A program made the translations under genes and the position numbers. A model generated the notes under the pieces. The model saw nothing but the letters and a program-made list of their open reading frames with translations, was not told the DNA's origin and made no database searches. This document shows, piece by piece, positions 1 through 9,876 of a stretch of 64,000 bases of DNA; within the stretch, counting starts at the first letter, position 1; each line of letters opens with the position of its first letter. This DNA comes from an uncultured Opitutales bacterium (GTDB taxonomy: Bacteria > Verrucomicrobiota > Verrucomicrobiia > Opitutales > UBA953), in the NCBI GenBank assembly GCA_934675585.1, contig CAKUQY010000007.1, positions 1-64,000 on the forward strand, given 5' to 3'.

Positions 1-146
1 AACGCAACTGTTAAAAAATTATATTCAAAAACAAATAATTAACTTTTATGCTTGCTTTTATCACAATTAACTACGGCACTTCAATTTCCTGCTCCCGTTC
101 ATTCCCGCGTTCCCGCGAAATTTTCGCAATTAAATAGTTGAGGCGT

Positions 147-175
147 TTGCGGGAACGCGTTAGAATAGTTATAAA
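147..175 (+). promoter_or_regulatory. Putative promoter of leuA
   Basis: TTGCGG at 147-152, a 17-nt spacer and TATAAA at 170-175. The -35 box and first part of the spacer are a copy of the dispersed word (GCGGGAACGCG, 149-159). The start codon follows at 211, giving a leader of roughly 30 nt. Confidence 0.5.
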
Positions 176-210
176 ATTTCATTCAAAAAATATTAACCAA
201 TAAAAACATC

Positions 211-1890
211 ATGCAACACGGAAAAATCACAAAATATAGTAGTTTCCCAACTATTGATTTACCGAATCGCGTGTGGCCGAATAAGACGATTACTTGCCCT
301 CCGATTTGGTGCAGCGTCGATCTTCGCGACGGCAATCAGTCGCTCGCAATCCCGATGAATATCGAGGAGAAGATCGAGATGTTTCGCTTGCTATGCGATA
401 TTGGTTTTAAGGAAATCGAAATTGGGTTCCCGTCGGCATCGGACACGGAATACGCGTTCACGCGTACGCTGATTGAGCGCAATTTGATTCCCGAAGACGT
501 AACGATTCAGGTGTTGGTGCAATGTCGCGAACATTTGATTCGCAAGACATTTGAAGCGCTCAAAGGCGCCAAAAAAGCGATTGTTCACATTTATAATTCG
601 ACTTCGCCGTTGCAGCGCCGAGTCACATTTAACAACGCTTCGAAAGAGCAAATTAAGCAAATTGCGATTGATGGCGCAAAGCTCGTGATGGCGTTGTTGC
701 CAGAAGCCGCGGGAACGGATATTCGCATTGAATATTCTCCTGAAAGTTTTTCGGACACAGAAGTTGAATACGCGGCGGAAGTTTGCGAAGCGGTGATGGA
801 AGTTTGTGGCGCGACGCGGGAACGTCCAATTATTTTGAATTTGCCGGAAACGGTGCAATGGACGACGCCGAATGTTTACGCGGACATGATTGAAAAATTT
901 ATTTCGTTGTTGCCTAATCGTGAAGCGGCGATTATTTCGTTGCACACACACAACGATCGTGGCACGGGCGTTGCCGCGACCGAATTGGGTTTGATGGCGG
1001 GAGCAGATCGCGTGGAAGGAACGCTTTTTGGCAACGGCGAACGCACGGGTAATTTGGATATTGTTACGGTGGCGCTGAATATGTATTGTCATGGTGTTGA
1101 TCCAAAATTGCGCTTTGATGATTTGCATGCGATTCGCGAAGTTTACGAACGTTGCACGCGCATGACCGTTCCCGAACGTCAACCTTACGCGGGCGATTTG
1201 GTGTTTACGGCGTTTAGCGGTTCACATCAAGACGCGATTAAAAAAGGAATGGATTTGCGTCGCGCTGGCGGGAACGAATCTGCTTGGCGCGTGCCATATT
1301 TGACGATTGATCCCGCAGACGTGGGCGCGAGTTATGAAGCGATTATTCGCATCAATTCGCAAAGCGGCAAGGGCGGAATCGCCTACATTTTGAACCGCGA
1401 TTTTGGTTTTGATTTGCCAAAATTGATGCATCCAAGCGTAGGCGAAGTGATTGGCGAAATTGCAGACGCGCGCAGCAAAGAACTTTCTGCAAAAGAGATC
1501 AATGATTTGTTTTTGGAAAACTTTGTGAATTTGTCGGCTCCGCTTGAATTGAAAAATTTTCAATCGATTTCAACTGGCAAAGGCGTGTTGGTGCGCTGCA
1601 AAGCAACGGTTGTTTATCAAGGTCGCGACATCGAAATCGAAGGTGAAGGCAACGGCCCAATCAACGCGTTTGTGAAAGCAATTCATTCGCAAGGTTGGAA
1701 AAACTTTACTTTGCGCGATTATCGTTCTCACGCGATCGGCACGGGCTCGGCTTCAGAATCGGCATCGTATGTTTCGATTTCGCGCGATAGCGACGGCAAA
1801 GTTTTCTGGGGCTGTGGCGTAGATACTTCGATTGACCTCGCAGGACTCAAAGCGGTGGTTTCGGCATTTAATCGTTCCCGCAAAATTTAG
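211..1890 (+). CDS. leuA: 2-isopropylmalate synthase
   Basis: This enzyme condenses acetyl-CoA with 2-oxoisovalerate, the first committed step of leucine synthesis, in the cytoplasm. The 559-residue length and the N-terminal sequence, with WCSVDLRDGNQ near residue 33-43, fit the long LeuA subfamily. The DRDGNQ-type and HTHND (near residue 247) motifs supply the divalent-metal ligands of the DRE-TIM barrel. The C-terminal part, with a Gly-rich stretch near EGEGNGP, is the leucine-sensing regulatory domain, so feedback inhibition by leucine is expected from the family. The ATG at 211 is the first in frame. argD starts 19 nt after the stop, so the two amino-acid genes are probably co-transcribed. 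Confidence 0.95.
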   Translation: MQHGKITKYSSFPTIDLPNRVWPNKTITCPPIWCSVDLRDGNQSLAIPMNIEEKIEMFRLLCDIGFKEIEIGFPSASDTEYAFTRTLIERNLIPEDVTIQVLVQCREHLIRKTFEALKGAKKAIVHIYNSTSPLQRRVTFNNASKEQIKQIAIDGAKLVMALLPEAAGTDIRIEYSPESFSDTEVEYAAEVCEAVMEVCGATRERPIILNLPETVQWTTPNVYADMIEKFISLLPNREAAIISLHTHNDRGTGVAATELGLMAGADRVEGTLFGNGERTGNLDIVTVALNMYCHGVDPKLRFDDLHAIREVYERCTRMTVPERQPYAGDLVFTAFSGSHQDAIKKGMDLRRAGGNESAWRVPYLTIDPADVGASYEAIIRINSQSGKGGIAYILNRDFGFDLPKLMHPSVGEVIGEIADARSKELSAKEINDLFLENFVNLSAPLELKNFQSISTGKGVLVRCKATVVYQGRDIEIEGEGNGPINAFVKAIHSQGWKNFTLRDYRSHAIGTGSASESASYVSISRDSDGKVFWGCGVDTSIDLAGLKAVVSAFNRSRKI

Positions 1891-1909
1891 CAATTCATTT
1901 TAATTGGCG

Positions 1910-3100
1910 ATGAATACAAAAGAACTTTGGGCAAAAAATATGCTCGGCAATTATGGCGAGCCACCGATCACGATTGTGCGCGGTCGCGGCTCGTATGCTT
2001 GGGACGACACCGGCAAACGCTATCTTGATTTTTCGTCGGGAATCGCGGTGCTTTCGGTCGGTCATTGCCATCCTGTTTGGGTTGAGCGCGTGCAAGCGCA
2101 AACCGCAACGCTCACGCATTGTTCAAATATTTTTATGAACGAAAATGCGCCACGCGTTGCTGAACGCATCAACAAACACATGGGCGGCGGACGCGTATTT
2201 TTTTGCAATTCGGGCGCAGAGGCCAACGAAGCGATGATCAAACTTTCGCGTTTGCATGGCGTGGAACGTTCCCGCGGCGAAGAAGGCAAACTTTTTAAAG
2301 TTGTTTGTTGTGAAAATGCGTTTCATGGACGCCTTTTTGGCACGATGGCAGTTACGCCACAAGAAAAAATTCAGCACGGATTCCGTCCGCTGATTCCCAA
2401 TGTCGTTCACGCAAAATTGAATGATATTGAAAGTTTTCGCGCGGCGATTGACGATGAAACGGTGGCTATCATTCTCGAATGCGTGCAAGGCGAAAGCGGT
2501 TTGACGCCCGCGAAGCCAGAATTTTTGCGGGAACTCCGCAAACTTTGCGATGAAAAAAATGTGTTGATGCTTTGCGACGAAGTGCAATGTGGCGTAGGCC
2601 GCACGGGAACGCTTTTTGGTTTTGAACAAGCGGGAATCGTTCCCGACGCGTTTTCGATGGCAAAAGGGCTTGGCGGCGGTTTTCCAATTGGCGCGATGTG
2701 GTGCAAAGAGCATTTGGCAAATTATTTTCACCCTGGCTCGCACGGAACGACTTTTGGCGGGAACCCGCTTGCAACGGCGGCGGCAATGGCGGTTTTTGAA
2801 ATTATCGATCGTGAAAATTTGCTCGAAAACGTCAACAAACTTGCTCCTGTTTGGCGCGCGGGTTTGCAAAAACTCGTCGAGGAATGTCCACATATTTTGA
2901 AAGAAGTGCGCGGGATCGGCTTTATGTCGGGCGTGATGCTCACCGAAGCGCCAGCACCGTGGATTGCGAAATTGCGTGAAGCAGGTTTGCTTTGCGTGGG
3001 CGCGGGTAATAATGTGATTCGCTTGCTCCCGCCGCTCACGGCAAACAAGTATGAATTTGACGAATGCCTCGCCATTTTGCGTCAAGTTTTTGCAAAGTAA
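1910..3100 (+). CDS. argD: Acetylornithine aminotransferase (class III PLP)
   Basis: This is a class III aminotransferase that converts N-acetylglutamate semialdehyde to N-acetylornithine in arginine synthesis; the same enzyme often serves succinyldiaminopimelate in lysine synthesis. NSGAEANEAM and LCDEVQCGVGRTG are the cofactor-binding motifs, and SMAKGLGGGFPIGAM carries the Schiff-base lysine, Lys252 counted from the ATG at 1910. A TTG at 1904 could add two residues, but the ATG is preferred. It lies directly behind leuA and is closed by a strong terminator. argJ of the same pathway is at 24.3 kb, so arginine genes are not clustered. The family separates poorly from ornithine aminotransferases; the ArgD call rests on overall length and motifs. 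Confidence 0.9.
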   Translation: MNTKELWAKNMLGNYGEPPITIVRGRGSYAWDDTGKRYLDFSSGIAVLSVGHCHPVWVERVQAQTATLTHCSNIFMNENAPRVAERINKHMGGGRVFFCNSGAEANEAMIKLSRLHGVERSRGEEGKLFKVVCCENAFHGRLFGTMAVTPQEKIQHGFRPLIPNVVHAKLNDIESFRAAIDDETVAIILECVQGESGLTPAKPEFLRELRKLCDEKNVLMLCDEVQCGVGRTGTLFGFEQAGIVPDAFSMAKGLGGGFPIGAMWCKEHLANYFHPGSHGTTFGGNPLATAAAMAVFEIIDRENLLENVNKLAPVWRAGLQKLVEECPHILKEVRGIGFMSGVMLTEAPAPWIAKLREAGLLCVGAGNNVIRLLPPLTANKYEFDECLAILRQVFAK

Positions 3101-3123
3101 AAATTGAATTTGTTTTACAATTG

Positions 3124-3155
3124 CGCGCTATCGTTCCCGCGATGGCGCGTTTTTT
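3124..3155 (+). terminator. Intrinsic terminator after argD
   Basis: Ten-base-pair stem CGCGCTATCG (3124-3133) with CGATGGCGCG (3140-3149), one G-U pair, followed by TTTTTT. The six-base loop TTCCCG belongs to a copy of the dispersed word. Confidence 0.85.
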
Positions 3156-3195
3156 GTTTTCAAAATGGCTTGGCGACTTTAAAATATTTAATTAG

Positions 3196-5688
3196 ATGCT
3201 GCCAATTTTTGAAATTCGTAAAGATTTGCGTGCGCTTGCCGCGGGAACGGCGAAGCGCATTGTTTTGCAGGCACCGACGGGAAGCGGAAAATCGACGCAA
3301 GTGCCGCAATTTTTGATCGATGATGGTTGCGTCCCCGCAGGAAAACAGGTTGTCGTTTTGCAGCCGCGTCGCTTGCCAACGCGTATGTTGGCGGCGCGCA
3401 TTGCCAATGAACGCGGCGAACAATTGGGCGAAAGCGTCGGTTATCAAATTCGTTTTGATCGCGTGGAATCGGCGGGAACGCGTATTAAATTCGTCACCGA
3501 AGGTTTGCTTTTGCGCCAGCTTTTGAGCGACAAAAAAACGTCCGAAAAAATCGGCGCGATTGTTTTTGACGAATTTCACGAACGCCATTTGTATTCAGAT
3601 TTAACGCTCGCGCTCGCGTTAGAAATTCAGCAGCGGGAACGCCCCGATTTGTTGATCGTCGTGATGTCGGCAACACTTGACACCGAACATTTGCAAACTT
3701 GGCTCGCGCCTTGCGATTTGCTCAAAGCCGAAGGACGCGCGTTCCCGATCGAAATCGATTATTTTTCTGCGGCACAATTGCAAGACCGCAGCGCGCGATT
3801 TGTAAAACGCGTTCCCGTGTGGGAGCACGCGTGCGCCGCTTTTCGTCGAGCATTTGCGCACGAGCCCGAAGGCGATTTTTTAATTTTTATGCCGGGCGCG
3901 TATGAAATTAATCGCACGATTGAAGCTATCGCGGGAACGCCCGAAGGTCGCGATTGCGAAGTGCTGCCGCTTTACGGCGATTTATCGCCAGCCGCGCAAG
4001 ATCGCGCCGTTGCGCCCGCACGCGCTGGAACGAGAAAAGTGGTGGTCGCGACAAATGTGGCTGAAACTTCATTGACGATTCCTGGAATTCGCGTTGTGAT
4101 CGACAGCGGTTTGGCGCGCGTGTCGCGTTATGATCCGCATCGCGGAATCAATATGCTTTTAGTGGAGCCGATTTCGCAAAGTTCGGCAGAGCAACGCGCG
4201 GGTCGTGCGGGTCGCACCGCGCCAGGTTTTTGTTTGCGCCTGTGGTCGAAAACCGAACAGGAACATCGCGCGCCGCGGGACGTTCCCGAAATTCAACGCG
4301 TGGAATTGAGTGAAACAATTTTGCTTTTGAAAGCGGGCGGGATTGCAGATTTGGGCGCGTTCCCGTGGTTTGAAACACCGAACGAAAATTCACTCGCCAG
4401 CGCACTTGAAACTTTGCGGGAACTCGGCGCGCTTGACGGGAACGGCGATTTGACGGCGATTGGCGCGCGCATGGCGGCGTTCCCGTTGCATCCGCGTTAT
4501 GCACGTATGTTTTTGGCGGCGAGCGAATTGGGCTGTTTGGAATCGATTGCAACGATTGCCGCGCTTGCGCAAAGTAAGGATATCGTTCCCGCCAACACTG
4601 AAACGCCCGATGTTGATGAGTCGGATTTTTTCTTGCGTTTGAAAATGCTTGCGGGAACGGCGATAACGCCGCCGATGCGACAAATTTTGCGTTTGCGGGA
4701 ACAGTTTTTGCGTATTGCGAAAAGTCAAAAATTAAATTTGCAAAGTGAATTTTGTAGTGAAAAAATTCGGCGTTGTTTGCTGTTGGGTTTTGTTTCTCAA
4801 TTAGCAAAACGTTTGGACGCGGGAACGCTGCGTTGCAAATTGGTGCGCGGGCGCAGCGGCGAATTGCGCAAAACGAGCGCGGTGAGAAAATCGCCGTTGT
4901 TGGTCGCGGCGGCGATTGATGAAATCCAAACGCGCGGTGAAACAACCGTTTATTTGTCGATGGCAAGCGCGGTCGAGCTTGAATGGCTTGAGGAATATTT
5001 TGGTGATGAAATAAAAACACAACCGAGCGCGATTTATGACGCGACGCAAAAACGTGTGATAACAAAAACAGAACGCGTTTTCCGCGGGCTCGTGCTCGAA
5101 AGCAAAGAAACACCTAACGTTGTTTGCGATGCGGCTGCAGGATTGCTGGCGAACGAAGTTTTGGCGGGACGCTTAAAACTTGAAGCTTGGGACGCGCGCG
5201 TCGAAGCGTGGATTAACAAAGTAAATTTTGCCGCAAAATATTTACCTGAACTTGCAATTGCGCCGATTGATGACGAGGCGCGAAAAATGATGATCGAAGA
5301 AATTTGTTTTGGCGCAATGAGCTACAAAGATATTCGCGAAAAATCACCCTGGAAAACCTTGCACAGCTGGCTTTCGCGGGAACTGCAAATGGCGATGGAA
5401 AATCTTTTGCCCGACACGATCACGCTCCCGCGAAAAAAACATCCCGCAAAAATTATTTACACCGATGATTGCGAAGCCGTGATCGGCGCAACCGTGCAAG
5501 AATTGTATGATTGTCCGGGAACGCGCTTGCGCATTTGCAACCAAAAAGTGCCACTCGTCATCGAAGTGCAATCGCCTGCGCGCCGCACATTTCAACGCAC
5601 CAGCGATTTGGACGCGTTTTGGAAAACATCGTATGAAGGTGTGAAAAAAGAGCTCAAAGGACGCTATCCCAAGCACGAGTGGCGTTAA
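3196..5688 (+). CDS. hrpB: ATP-dependent RNA helicase HrpB
   Basis: DEAH-box helicase of 830 residues, the usual size of HrpB. In order: Walker A APTGSGKS (residues 26-33), FDEFHERH in motif II position (Asp-Glu-Phe-His instead of DEAH), SAT in motif III, NVAETSLTIPG and QRAGRAGR (motif VI), then a ratchet/OB region and the HrpB-specific C-terminal domain. HrpB proteins are widespread but poorly understood; a role in RNA metabolism is inferred from the family. The ATG at 3196 places the P-loop at the expected distance. The gene stands alone between a terminator and its own downstream promoter. It carries 14 exact copies of the dispersed word core, encoding AGT, RER, AFP and VPA triplets mostly in the less conserved parts. 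Confidence 0.92.
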   Translation: MLPIFEIRKDLRALAAGTAKRIVLQAPTGSGKSTQVPQFLIDDGCVPAGKQVVVLQPRRLPTRMLAARIANERGEQLGESVGYQIRFDRVESAGTRIKFVTEGLLLRQLLSDKKTSEKIGAIVFDEFHERHLYSDLTLALALEIQQRERPDLLIVVMSATLDTEHLQTWLAPCDLLKAEGRAFPIEIDYFSAAQLQDRSARFVKRVPVWEHACAAFRRAFAHEPEGDFLIFMPGAYEINRTIEAIAGTPEGRDCEVLPLYGDLSPAAQDRAVAPARAGTRKVVVATNVAETSLTIPGIRVVIDSGLARVSRYDPHRGINMLLVEPISQSSAEQRAGRAGRTAPGFCLRLWSKTEQEHRAPRDVPEIQRVELSETILLLKAGGIADLGAFPWFETPNENSLASALETLRELGALDGNGDLTAIGARMAAFPLHPRYARMFLAASELGCLESIATIAALAQSKDIVPANTETPDVDESDFFLRLKMLAGTAITPPMRQILRLREQFLRIAKSQKLNLQSEFCSEKIRRCLLLGFVSQLAKRLDAGTLRCKLVRGRSGELRKTSAVRKSPLLVAAAIDEIQTRGETTVYLSMASAVELEWLEEYFGDEIKTQPSAIYDATQKRVITKTERVFRGLVLESKETPNVVCDAAAGLLANEVLAGRLKLEAWDARVEAWINKVNFAAKYLPELAIAPIDDEARKMMIEEICFGAMSYKDIREKSPWKTLHSWLSRELQMAMENLLPDTITLPRKKHPAKIIYTDDCEAVIGATVQELYDCPGTRLRICNQKVPLVIEVQSPARRTFQRTSDLDAFWKTSYEGVKKELKGRYPKHEWR

Positions 5689-5692
5689 AAAT

Positions 5693-5721
5693 TTGAATGT
5701 GGCGTTCCCGCGTGTTATGCT
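5693..5721 (+). promoter_or_regulatory. Promoter of the dCMP deaminase gene
   Basis: TTGAAT (5693-5698), 17-nt spacer, TATGCT (5716-5721). The spacer contains GGCGTTCCCGCG, a copy of the dispersed word. The start codon lies 6 nt beyond the -10 box, so the transcript should be leaderless or nearly so. Confidence 0.6.
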
Positions 5722-5727
5722 TTTGTT

Positions 5728-6216
5728 ATGAAGAATTTAGCGATTGAGTTAGATAAAATAGTTTCAGCGTCAACGCCCGAAGGCGCGGGAACGGCGCGTC
5801 CATCGTGGGACGAATATTTTATGTCGATGGCGCTTTTGGTTTCATCGCGTTCGGCGTGCGGTCGTTTGCATGTGGGTTGTGTTTTGGTTTCGGCGGGAAC
5901 GCATCCCAATCGCGTCATTGCCGCGGGCTACAATGGATTTTTGCCGGGCGTGCCGCATTGTTCTTGCGTGCGCGACGGACACGAACAAGCGACGGTTCAC
6001 GCAGAACAAAACGCGATTACCGATGCCGCCAAGCGTGGTGTTTCGGTGCAGGGCACGATCGCTTACATCACGCATTTCCCGTGTATCAATTGTGCGAAAA
6101 TTTTGGCGGCGGCGGGCATCGCCGAAGTGCGCTATTTTCACGATTATAATAACGACGAATTAGTATTCCCGCTGCTTGAAAGTGCAAGAATCAAAATCTC
6201 AAAACTCGAATTTTAA
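5728..6216 (+). CDS. dCMP/cytidine deaminase family protein (ComEB-like)
   Basis: Zinc-dependent deoxycytidylate deaminase of 162 residues, which would turn dCMP into dUMP to supply thymidylate synthesis. The zinc site is plain: HAE at residues 91-93 supplies the histidine ligand and the catalytic glutamate, and PCINC at 118-122 the two cysteines. Length and motif spacing fit the dCMP deaminase/ComEB family better than the shorter cytidine deaminases. Its ATG follows the -10 box by only six bases and has no Shine-Dalgarno sequence. The stop codon overlaps the ATG of yqgE (TAATG), so translation of the two is probably coupled. ComEB homologues are often annotated as competence proteins, but this enzyme type has a nucleotide role. 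Confidence 0.88.
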   Translation: MKNLAIELDKIVSASTPEGAGTARPSWDEYFMSMALLVSSRSACGRLHVGCVLVSAGTHPNRVIAAGYNGFLPGVPHCSCVRDGHEQATVHAEQNAITDAAKRGVSVQGTIAYITHFPCINCAKILAAAGIAEVRYFHDYNNDELVFPLLESARIKISKLEF

Positions 6217-6839
6217 TGGCGAGAACGTCAAAAAATAACGCGCTTTATTCGCAAATTGCGGGCAGTTTTTTATTGTCCACGCCGCGTTTGACGCAGGGAC
6301 CTTTTTGCCGTGCAGTGGTTTGGATTACGGAGTTTTCAGAGCGGGGCGCGATGGGTTTTGTTTTGTCAAATCCCGCGGGAACGACTTTGGGCTCGCAATC
6401 TGTTAACTTTGCGGGAACGCCCTTGCAAAATGTTCCTTTGATGTTGGGCGGTCCCGTCGAACCGAATCGTTTGACGATTGTTAGCACGGTCGAAAACGCG
6501 CTGAATCAGCAATTGATGACGCATATTAATGTGCAAGAAGCGGTGTTTGATGATTTGCAATTTCGCCAAGACGCGATTTGTTTGGCATTTGCGGGAACGG
6601 CACAATGGGCGCCGAAACAGCTTGAAAAAGAATTAAAAGAAGGCATTTGGATTAAAGGCGCGGCTGATTTTGTGGTTGCGCGGCAATTTTTTAGAGAAGT
6701 TGAATTGTCGTCGCGCTTTGAAAATAAGCGAGATTTTCGTGGCGTTTTGTGGAGTCGGATTTTGTCAAAACAGCCAAATCCGTATCACAAAGTTGCGGCT
6801 CAATTGCCTTATGATTTGAGGGATTTGGCGAATAATTAG
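6216..6839 (+). CDS. yqgE: UPF0301 / YqgE-AlgH family protein
   Basis: A 207-residue member of the YqgE/AlgH (DUF179) family. Recognisable features are the N-terminal SFLLSTPRL segment, FCRAVVWI, the GAMGFVLSNP block and the LMLGGPV segment, all conserved in this order. The family has a solved fold but no settled biochemical activity; a link to alginate regulation in Pseudomonas is not general. The ATG overlaps the deaminase stop codon, so the gene depends on the upstream transcript. Several family-typical positions here are spelled with the dispersed word (AGT twice in the first 70 residues). Confidence 0.88.
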   Translation: MARTSKNNALYSQIAGSFLLSTPRLTQGPFCRAVVWITEFSERGAMGFVLSNPAGTTLGSQSVNFAGTPLQNVPLMLGGPVEPNRLTIVSTVENALNQQLMTHINVQEAVFDDLQFRQDAICLAFAGTAQWAPKQLEKELKEGIWIKGAADFVVARQFFREVELSSRFENKRDFRGVLWSRILSKQPNPYHKVAAQLPYDLRDLANN

Positions 6840-6853
6840 ACTTAATTTTTGTT

Positions 6854-6882
6854 TTGCTTGATATTTGTAGGTGTGGTAAACT
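6854..6882 (+). promoter_or_regulatory. Putative promoter of the thioredoxin-fold lipoprotein gene
   Basis: TTGCTT (6854-6859), 17-nt spacer, TAAACT (6877-6882); the ATG at 6894 is 11 nt beyond the -10 box, so the leader would be only a few bases. Confidence 0.45.
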
Positions 6883-6893
6883 CAAACTTAATT

Positions 6894-8021
6894 ATGAAGC
6901 ATAAATCTATACTTTTTACTGTTGCTTTTGCTTCGCTTGCCGTTGGATTTGCGGCGTGTTCGGAGCAGGAAAATGGCGTTGAAAACAAAACGGTTCCCGC
7001 GGAAAAAATTACCGTTCCCGCGGCACAAAATGGCGTTCCCGCGGCGCAAAATGGCGTTCCCGCGGATTCGCCGATTGAATGGCTTGAAAAAATGGAGCCA
7101 GCTTTTGAAAAAGCAAAAGCGGAAGGCAAAATGGTTTTGGTGGAATTTACGGGCAGCGATTGGTGCCCGCCGTGTCGTTTTTTGCGCGGGGAAGTGTTCC
7201 CGTCAAAATCGTTCATCGATTACGCCAAAGATAAATTTGTTTTTGTAGAGCTGGATTTTCCGCACAGCAAGCCACAGACAGAGAAAACGCGACAATACAA
7301 TCACGCCAAAAGCGAACTTTACAAGGTTTCAGGTTTCCCGACTTTGCTGATTTTTGACGCGCAGACGGAAAAGCCCGTCGCTTCGATTGTCGGCGGCGGA
7401 GGCACGCCAGAAGCTTATTTGAAACGTTTTTCGGGCGAATACGAAAAAGCGAAAAAATTGACGGACGATTTGGTCGCGGCTCAAAAGGAAGCCGACGGAG
7501 TCAAGCGCGCCGCCATGCTTTACGAAATTTACAAAACGATCGATGCGGAACTGAAACCGTTTTACCGCGAAACTCTCGAAGAGCAAATTCTCAAGTCCGA
7601 TCCCAAAGATCCGTTTGGAATCACCGGCAAACGCGCGGAGCGTCAACGTTTTGAAAAGCAGTTCGGCGATTTTGAAACTTTTATGGATTTTGTGAAGAAA
7701 ACTTACGTTCCCGCGAGCCAAAAAAACAGCCGTGAAGCATTCGTCGAGGCGTCGAAAGTCGTGCTCGCAAAAGTCGAACCGATTTTGAAAGACAATGAAA
7801 TGCTTCCCGCAATTCGCCAGCTTTATCTTTACCACGTGCTCGTTCCCGCGTACGCGAGCATGCAGGAAATTGATAAACTCATCGCTGTTTGCCGTGAAAT
7901 TATCGCCATCGATCCCGAGTCGAAAGAAGGCAAAAACGCGACATCGCTCATCGATAATTATAATCGTTATCGGGCAGAAGAGGCGAAAAAAGCTACGGAA
8001 AGCGTTCCCGCGGCGAAGTAA
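6894..8021 (+). CDS. Thioredoxin-fold lipoprotein with VPA-repeat linker
   Basis: An exported protein of 375 residues. Residues 1-22 form a signal peptide ending in the lipobox-like AAC, so the mature protein should be lipid-anchored at Cys22 or so. A linker of repeated Val-Pro-Ala units (residues about 37-58) follows, then a thioredoxin fold with the redox centre WCPPC and the cis-proline segment GFPTLLIF. The long C-terminal half is mostly helical and I do not recognise it. The likely role is periplasmic thiol-disulfide exchange or cytochrome/protein maturation; the partner is unknown. An earlier start at 6849 was rejected because the ATG at 6894 opens directly with the signal peptide and sits just after a promoter. 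Confidence 0.8.
   Translation: MKHKSILFTVAFASLAVGFAACSEQENGVENKTVPAEKITVPAAQNGVPAAQNGVPADSPIEWLEKMEPAFEKAKAEGKMVLVEFTGSDWCPPCRFLRGEVFPSKSFIDYAKDKFVFVELDFPHSKPQTEKTRQYNHAKSELYKVSGFPTLLIFDAQTEKPVASIVGGGGTPEAYLKRFSGEYEKAKKLTDDLVAAQKEADGVKRAAMLYEIYKTIDAELKPFYRETLEEQILKSDPKDPFGITGKRAERQRFEKQFGDFETFMDFVKKTYVPASQKNSREAFVEASKVVLAKVEPILKDNEMLPAIRQLYLYHVLVPAYASMQEIDKLIAVCREIIAIDPESKEGKNATSLIDNYNRYRAEEAKKATESVPAAK
7014..7064 (+). repeat. In-frame 21-bp tandem repeat in the lipoprotein linker
   Basis: Two near-identical 21-bp units (7014-7034, 7035-7055) and the start of a third encode [18 protein letters not shown]. Each unit begins with a copy of the dispersed word (GTTCCCGC). Confidence 0.9.
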
Positions 8022-8056
8022 ATTTTAGAATTAAAAAAATCAATAACGATAAAATT

Positions 8057-9703
8057 ATGGCAGAACCTGTTAAATTTAAATATCAAGCTCCGTTCCCATT
8101 GGGCGAAGATAAAACCGAATATTATTTGCTCACAAAAGATTACGTTTCCGTGAGTGAATTCGAAGGACATCCGATTCTCAAAATCGAAAAGGAAGGTTTG
8201 ACTGCGATGGCAAACGCCGCGTTTCGCGATGTTTCGTTTATGTTGCGCCGTTCGCACAACGAACAAGTCGCAAAAATTCTTGATGATCCCGAAGCGAGCG
8301 AAAACGACAAATACGTCGCGCTGACATTTTTGCGCAACGCCGAAGTCGCGGCAAAGGGCAAACTGCCGATTTGCCAAGACACGGGAACGGCAATTATTCA
8401 CGGCGAAAAGGGTCAGCAGGTCTGGACTGGCTACAACGACGAGGAAGCGCTTTCGCTCGGAGTTTTCAAAACTTACACCGAAGAAAATTTGCGCTATTCG
8501 CAAAATGCGCCGCTCAATATGTACGACGAAGTGAACACGAGATGCAATTTGCCTGCGCAAATCGATATCGAGGCGACGCACGGCATGGAATATAAATTTC
8601 TCTGCGTGACAAAAGGCGGCGGGAGCGCGAACAAAACTTATCTTTATCAGGAAACGAAAGCGTTGCTCAATCCCAAAACGCTGGTGCCGTTTTTGGTCGA
8701 GAAAATGAAAACGCTCGGCACAGCGGCTTGTCCGCCTTATCACGTGGCGTTTTGCATTGGCGGCACTTCCGCGGAAAAAAATCTGCTCACCGTAAAATTG
8801 GCTTCGACACATTATTACGACGAGCTCCCGACGAGCGGGAACGAGGGCGGACAAGCGTTCCGCGACATCGAACTCGAAAAACAAGTGCTCGCAGAAGCTC
8901 ATCGCATCGGCTTGGGCGCGCAGTTCGGTGGCAAATATTTTGTTCACGACGTGCGCATTGTGCGTTTGCCACGCCACGGCGCGTCGTGTCCCGTCGGCAT
9001 GGGCGTTTCCTGTTCCGCTGATCGCAACGTTAAATGCAAAATCAATAAAGACGGCATTTGGATTGAAAAACTCGATGACGCGCCGGGAACGCTGATTCCT
9101 GAAAATTTGCGCCAAGCAGGCGAAGGCGATGCGGTGAAAATCGATCTTAACCGCCCGATGTCAGAAATTTTGAAAGAACTTTCAAAATATCCAGTCGCAA
9201 CACGCTTGTCGCTGAACGGAACGATTATCGTCGGTCGCGACATCGCACACGCCAAACTTAAAGAGCGTTTGGACAAGGGCGAGCCGCTCCCGCAATACAT
9301 CAAAGATCACCCGATTTATTACGCGGGACCGGCGAAAACACCCGCGGGAATGGCTTGTGGCTCGATGGGGCCGACGACGGCGGGACGCATGGATTCGTAC
9401 GTTGGCTTGTTCCAAGAAAACGGCGGTTCGATGATTATGCTCGCCAAGGGCAACCGTTCGCAACAGGTAACTGACGCCTGCCAAAAACACGGCGGATTCT
9501 ACCTCGGCTCGATCGGCGGTCCCGCGGCGATTTTGGCGCAAAACAACATTAAATCGATTGAATGCGTCGAATACCCAGAATTGGGCATGGAAGCGATTTG
9601 GAAAATCGAAGTCGAAAACTTCCCTGCATTCATCTTGGTGGACGACAAGGGCAACGATTTCTTCAAACAAATCAAACCGTCTTGCCCATACGCTAAAAAA
9701 TAG
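8057..9703 (+). CDS. fumA: Class I (iron-sulfur) fumarate hydratase
   Basis: Oxygen-sensitive [4Fe-4S] fumarase that interconverts fumarate and malate. The protein has 548 residues, normal for the two-domain class I enzyme. CQDTGTAI near residue 110 carries the first cluster cysteine; the GGGSANKT segment and the [19 protein letters not shown] region belong to the substrate and cluster site, and the C-terminal half ([19 protein letters not shown]) is the beta-domain swivelling part. Choice of a class I enzyme fits an anaerobic or micro-aerobic organism. The gene has its own terminator. No other TCA genes are adjacent. Substrate could in principle be tartrate or mesaconate, as in related hydro-lyases; fumarate is the most likely from length and motifs. 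The exact symbol (fumA or fumB) is arbitrary. Confidence 0.92.
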   Translation: MAEPVKFKYQAPFPLGEDKTEYYLLTKDYVSVSEFEGHPILKIEKEGLTAMANAAFRDVSFMLRRSHNEQVAKILDDPEASENDKYVALTFLRNAEVAAKGKLPICQDTGTAIIHGEKGQQVWTGYNDEEALSLGVFKTYTEENLRYSQNAPLNMYDEVNTRCNLPAQIDIEATHGMEYKFLCVTKGGGSANKTYLYQETKALLNPKTLVPFLVEKMKTLGTAACPPYHVAFCIGGTSAEKNLLTVKLASTHYYDELPTSGNEGGQAFRDIELEKQVLAEAHRIGLGAQFGGKYFVHDVRIVRLPRHGASCPVGMGVSCSADRNVKCKINKDGIWIEKLDDAPGTLIPENLRQAGEGDAVKIDLNRPMSEILKELSKYPVATRLSLNGTIIVGRDIAHAKLKERLDKGEPLPQYIKDHPIYYAGPAKTPAGMACGSMGPTTAGRMDSYVGLFQENGGSMIMLAKGNRSQQVTDACQKHGGFYLGSIGGPAAILAQNNIKSIECVEYPELGMEAIWKIEVENFPAFILVDDKGNDFFKQIKPSCPYAKK

Positions 9704-9723
9704 CGTTCCCGCAAATTAAAAAC

Positions 9724-9763
9724 ACGTTCCCGTGAGCAAACAGCTTGCGGGAATGTTTTTTTT
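9724..9763 (+). terminator. Intrinsic terminator after fumarase, built from the dispersed word
   Basis: Stem 9724-9736 with 9744-9756, 13 pairs including G-U, loop 7 nt, then a T run. The stem is an imperfect inverted pair CGTTCCCG / CGGGAATG, one arm diverged. Confidence 0.8.
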
Positions 9764-9847
9764 AACGCGAATTTCGCTAATTTTTCAAGGAGGCGGATTT
9801 TTTAGGATTTTAAAAATTTTAAGCTTTCCCCAAATTGCTTTTTTAAT

Positions 9848-9876
9848 TTGCTCGTGTTTTTGTGCGAGTTTATAAT
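9848..9876 (+). promoter_or_regulatory. Promoter upstream of the FmdB-like gene
   Basis: TTGCTC (9848-9853), 17-nt spacer, TATAAT (9871-9876). The next gene starts at 10000, so its leader is about 117 nt. The rest of the 296-nt gap 9704-9999 holds the terminator and AT-rich DNA in which I see nothing else certain. Confidence 0.55.

Noticed and set aside
391-1182. Long antisense open frames opposite leuA, argD, hrpB, fumarase, htpG and others
   Set aside because: They mirror the codon pattern of the sense genes (Arg/Asn/Phe-rich translations), have no motif and no start context.
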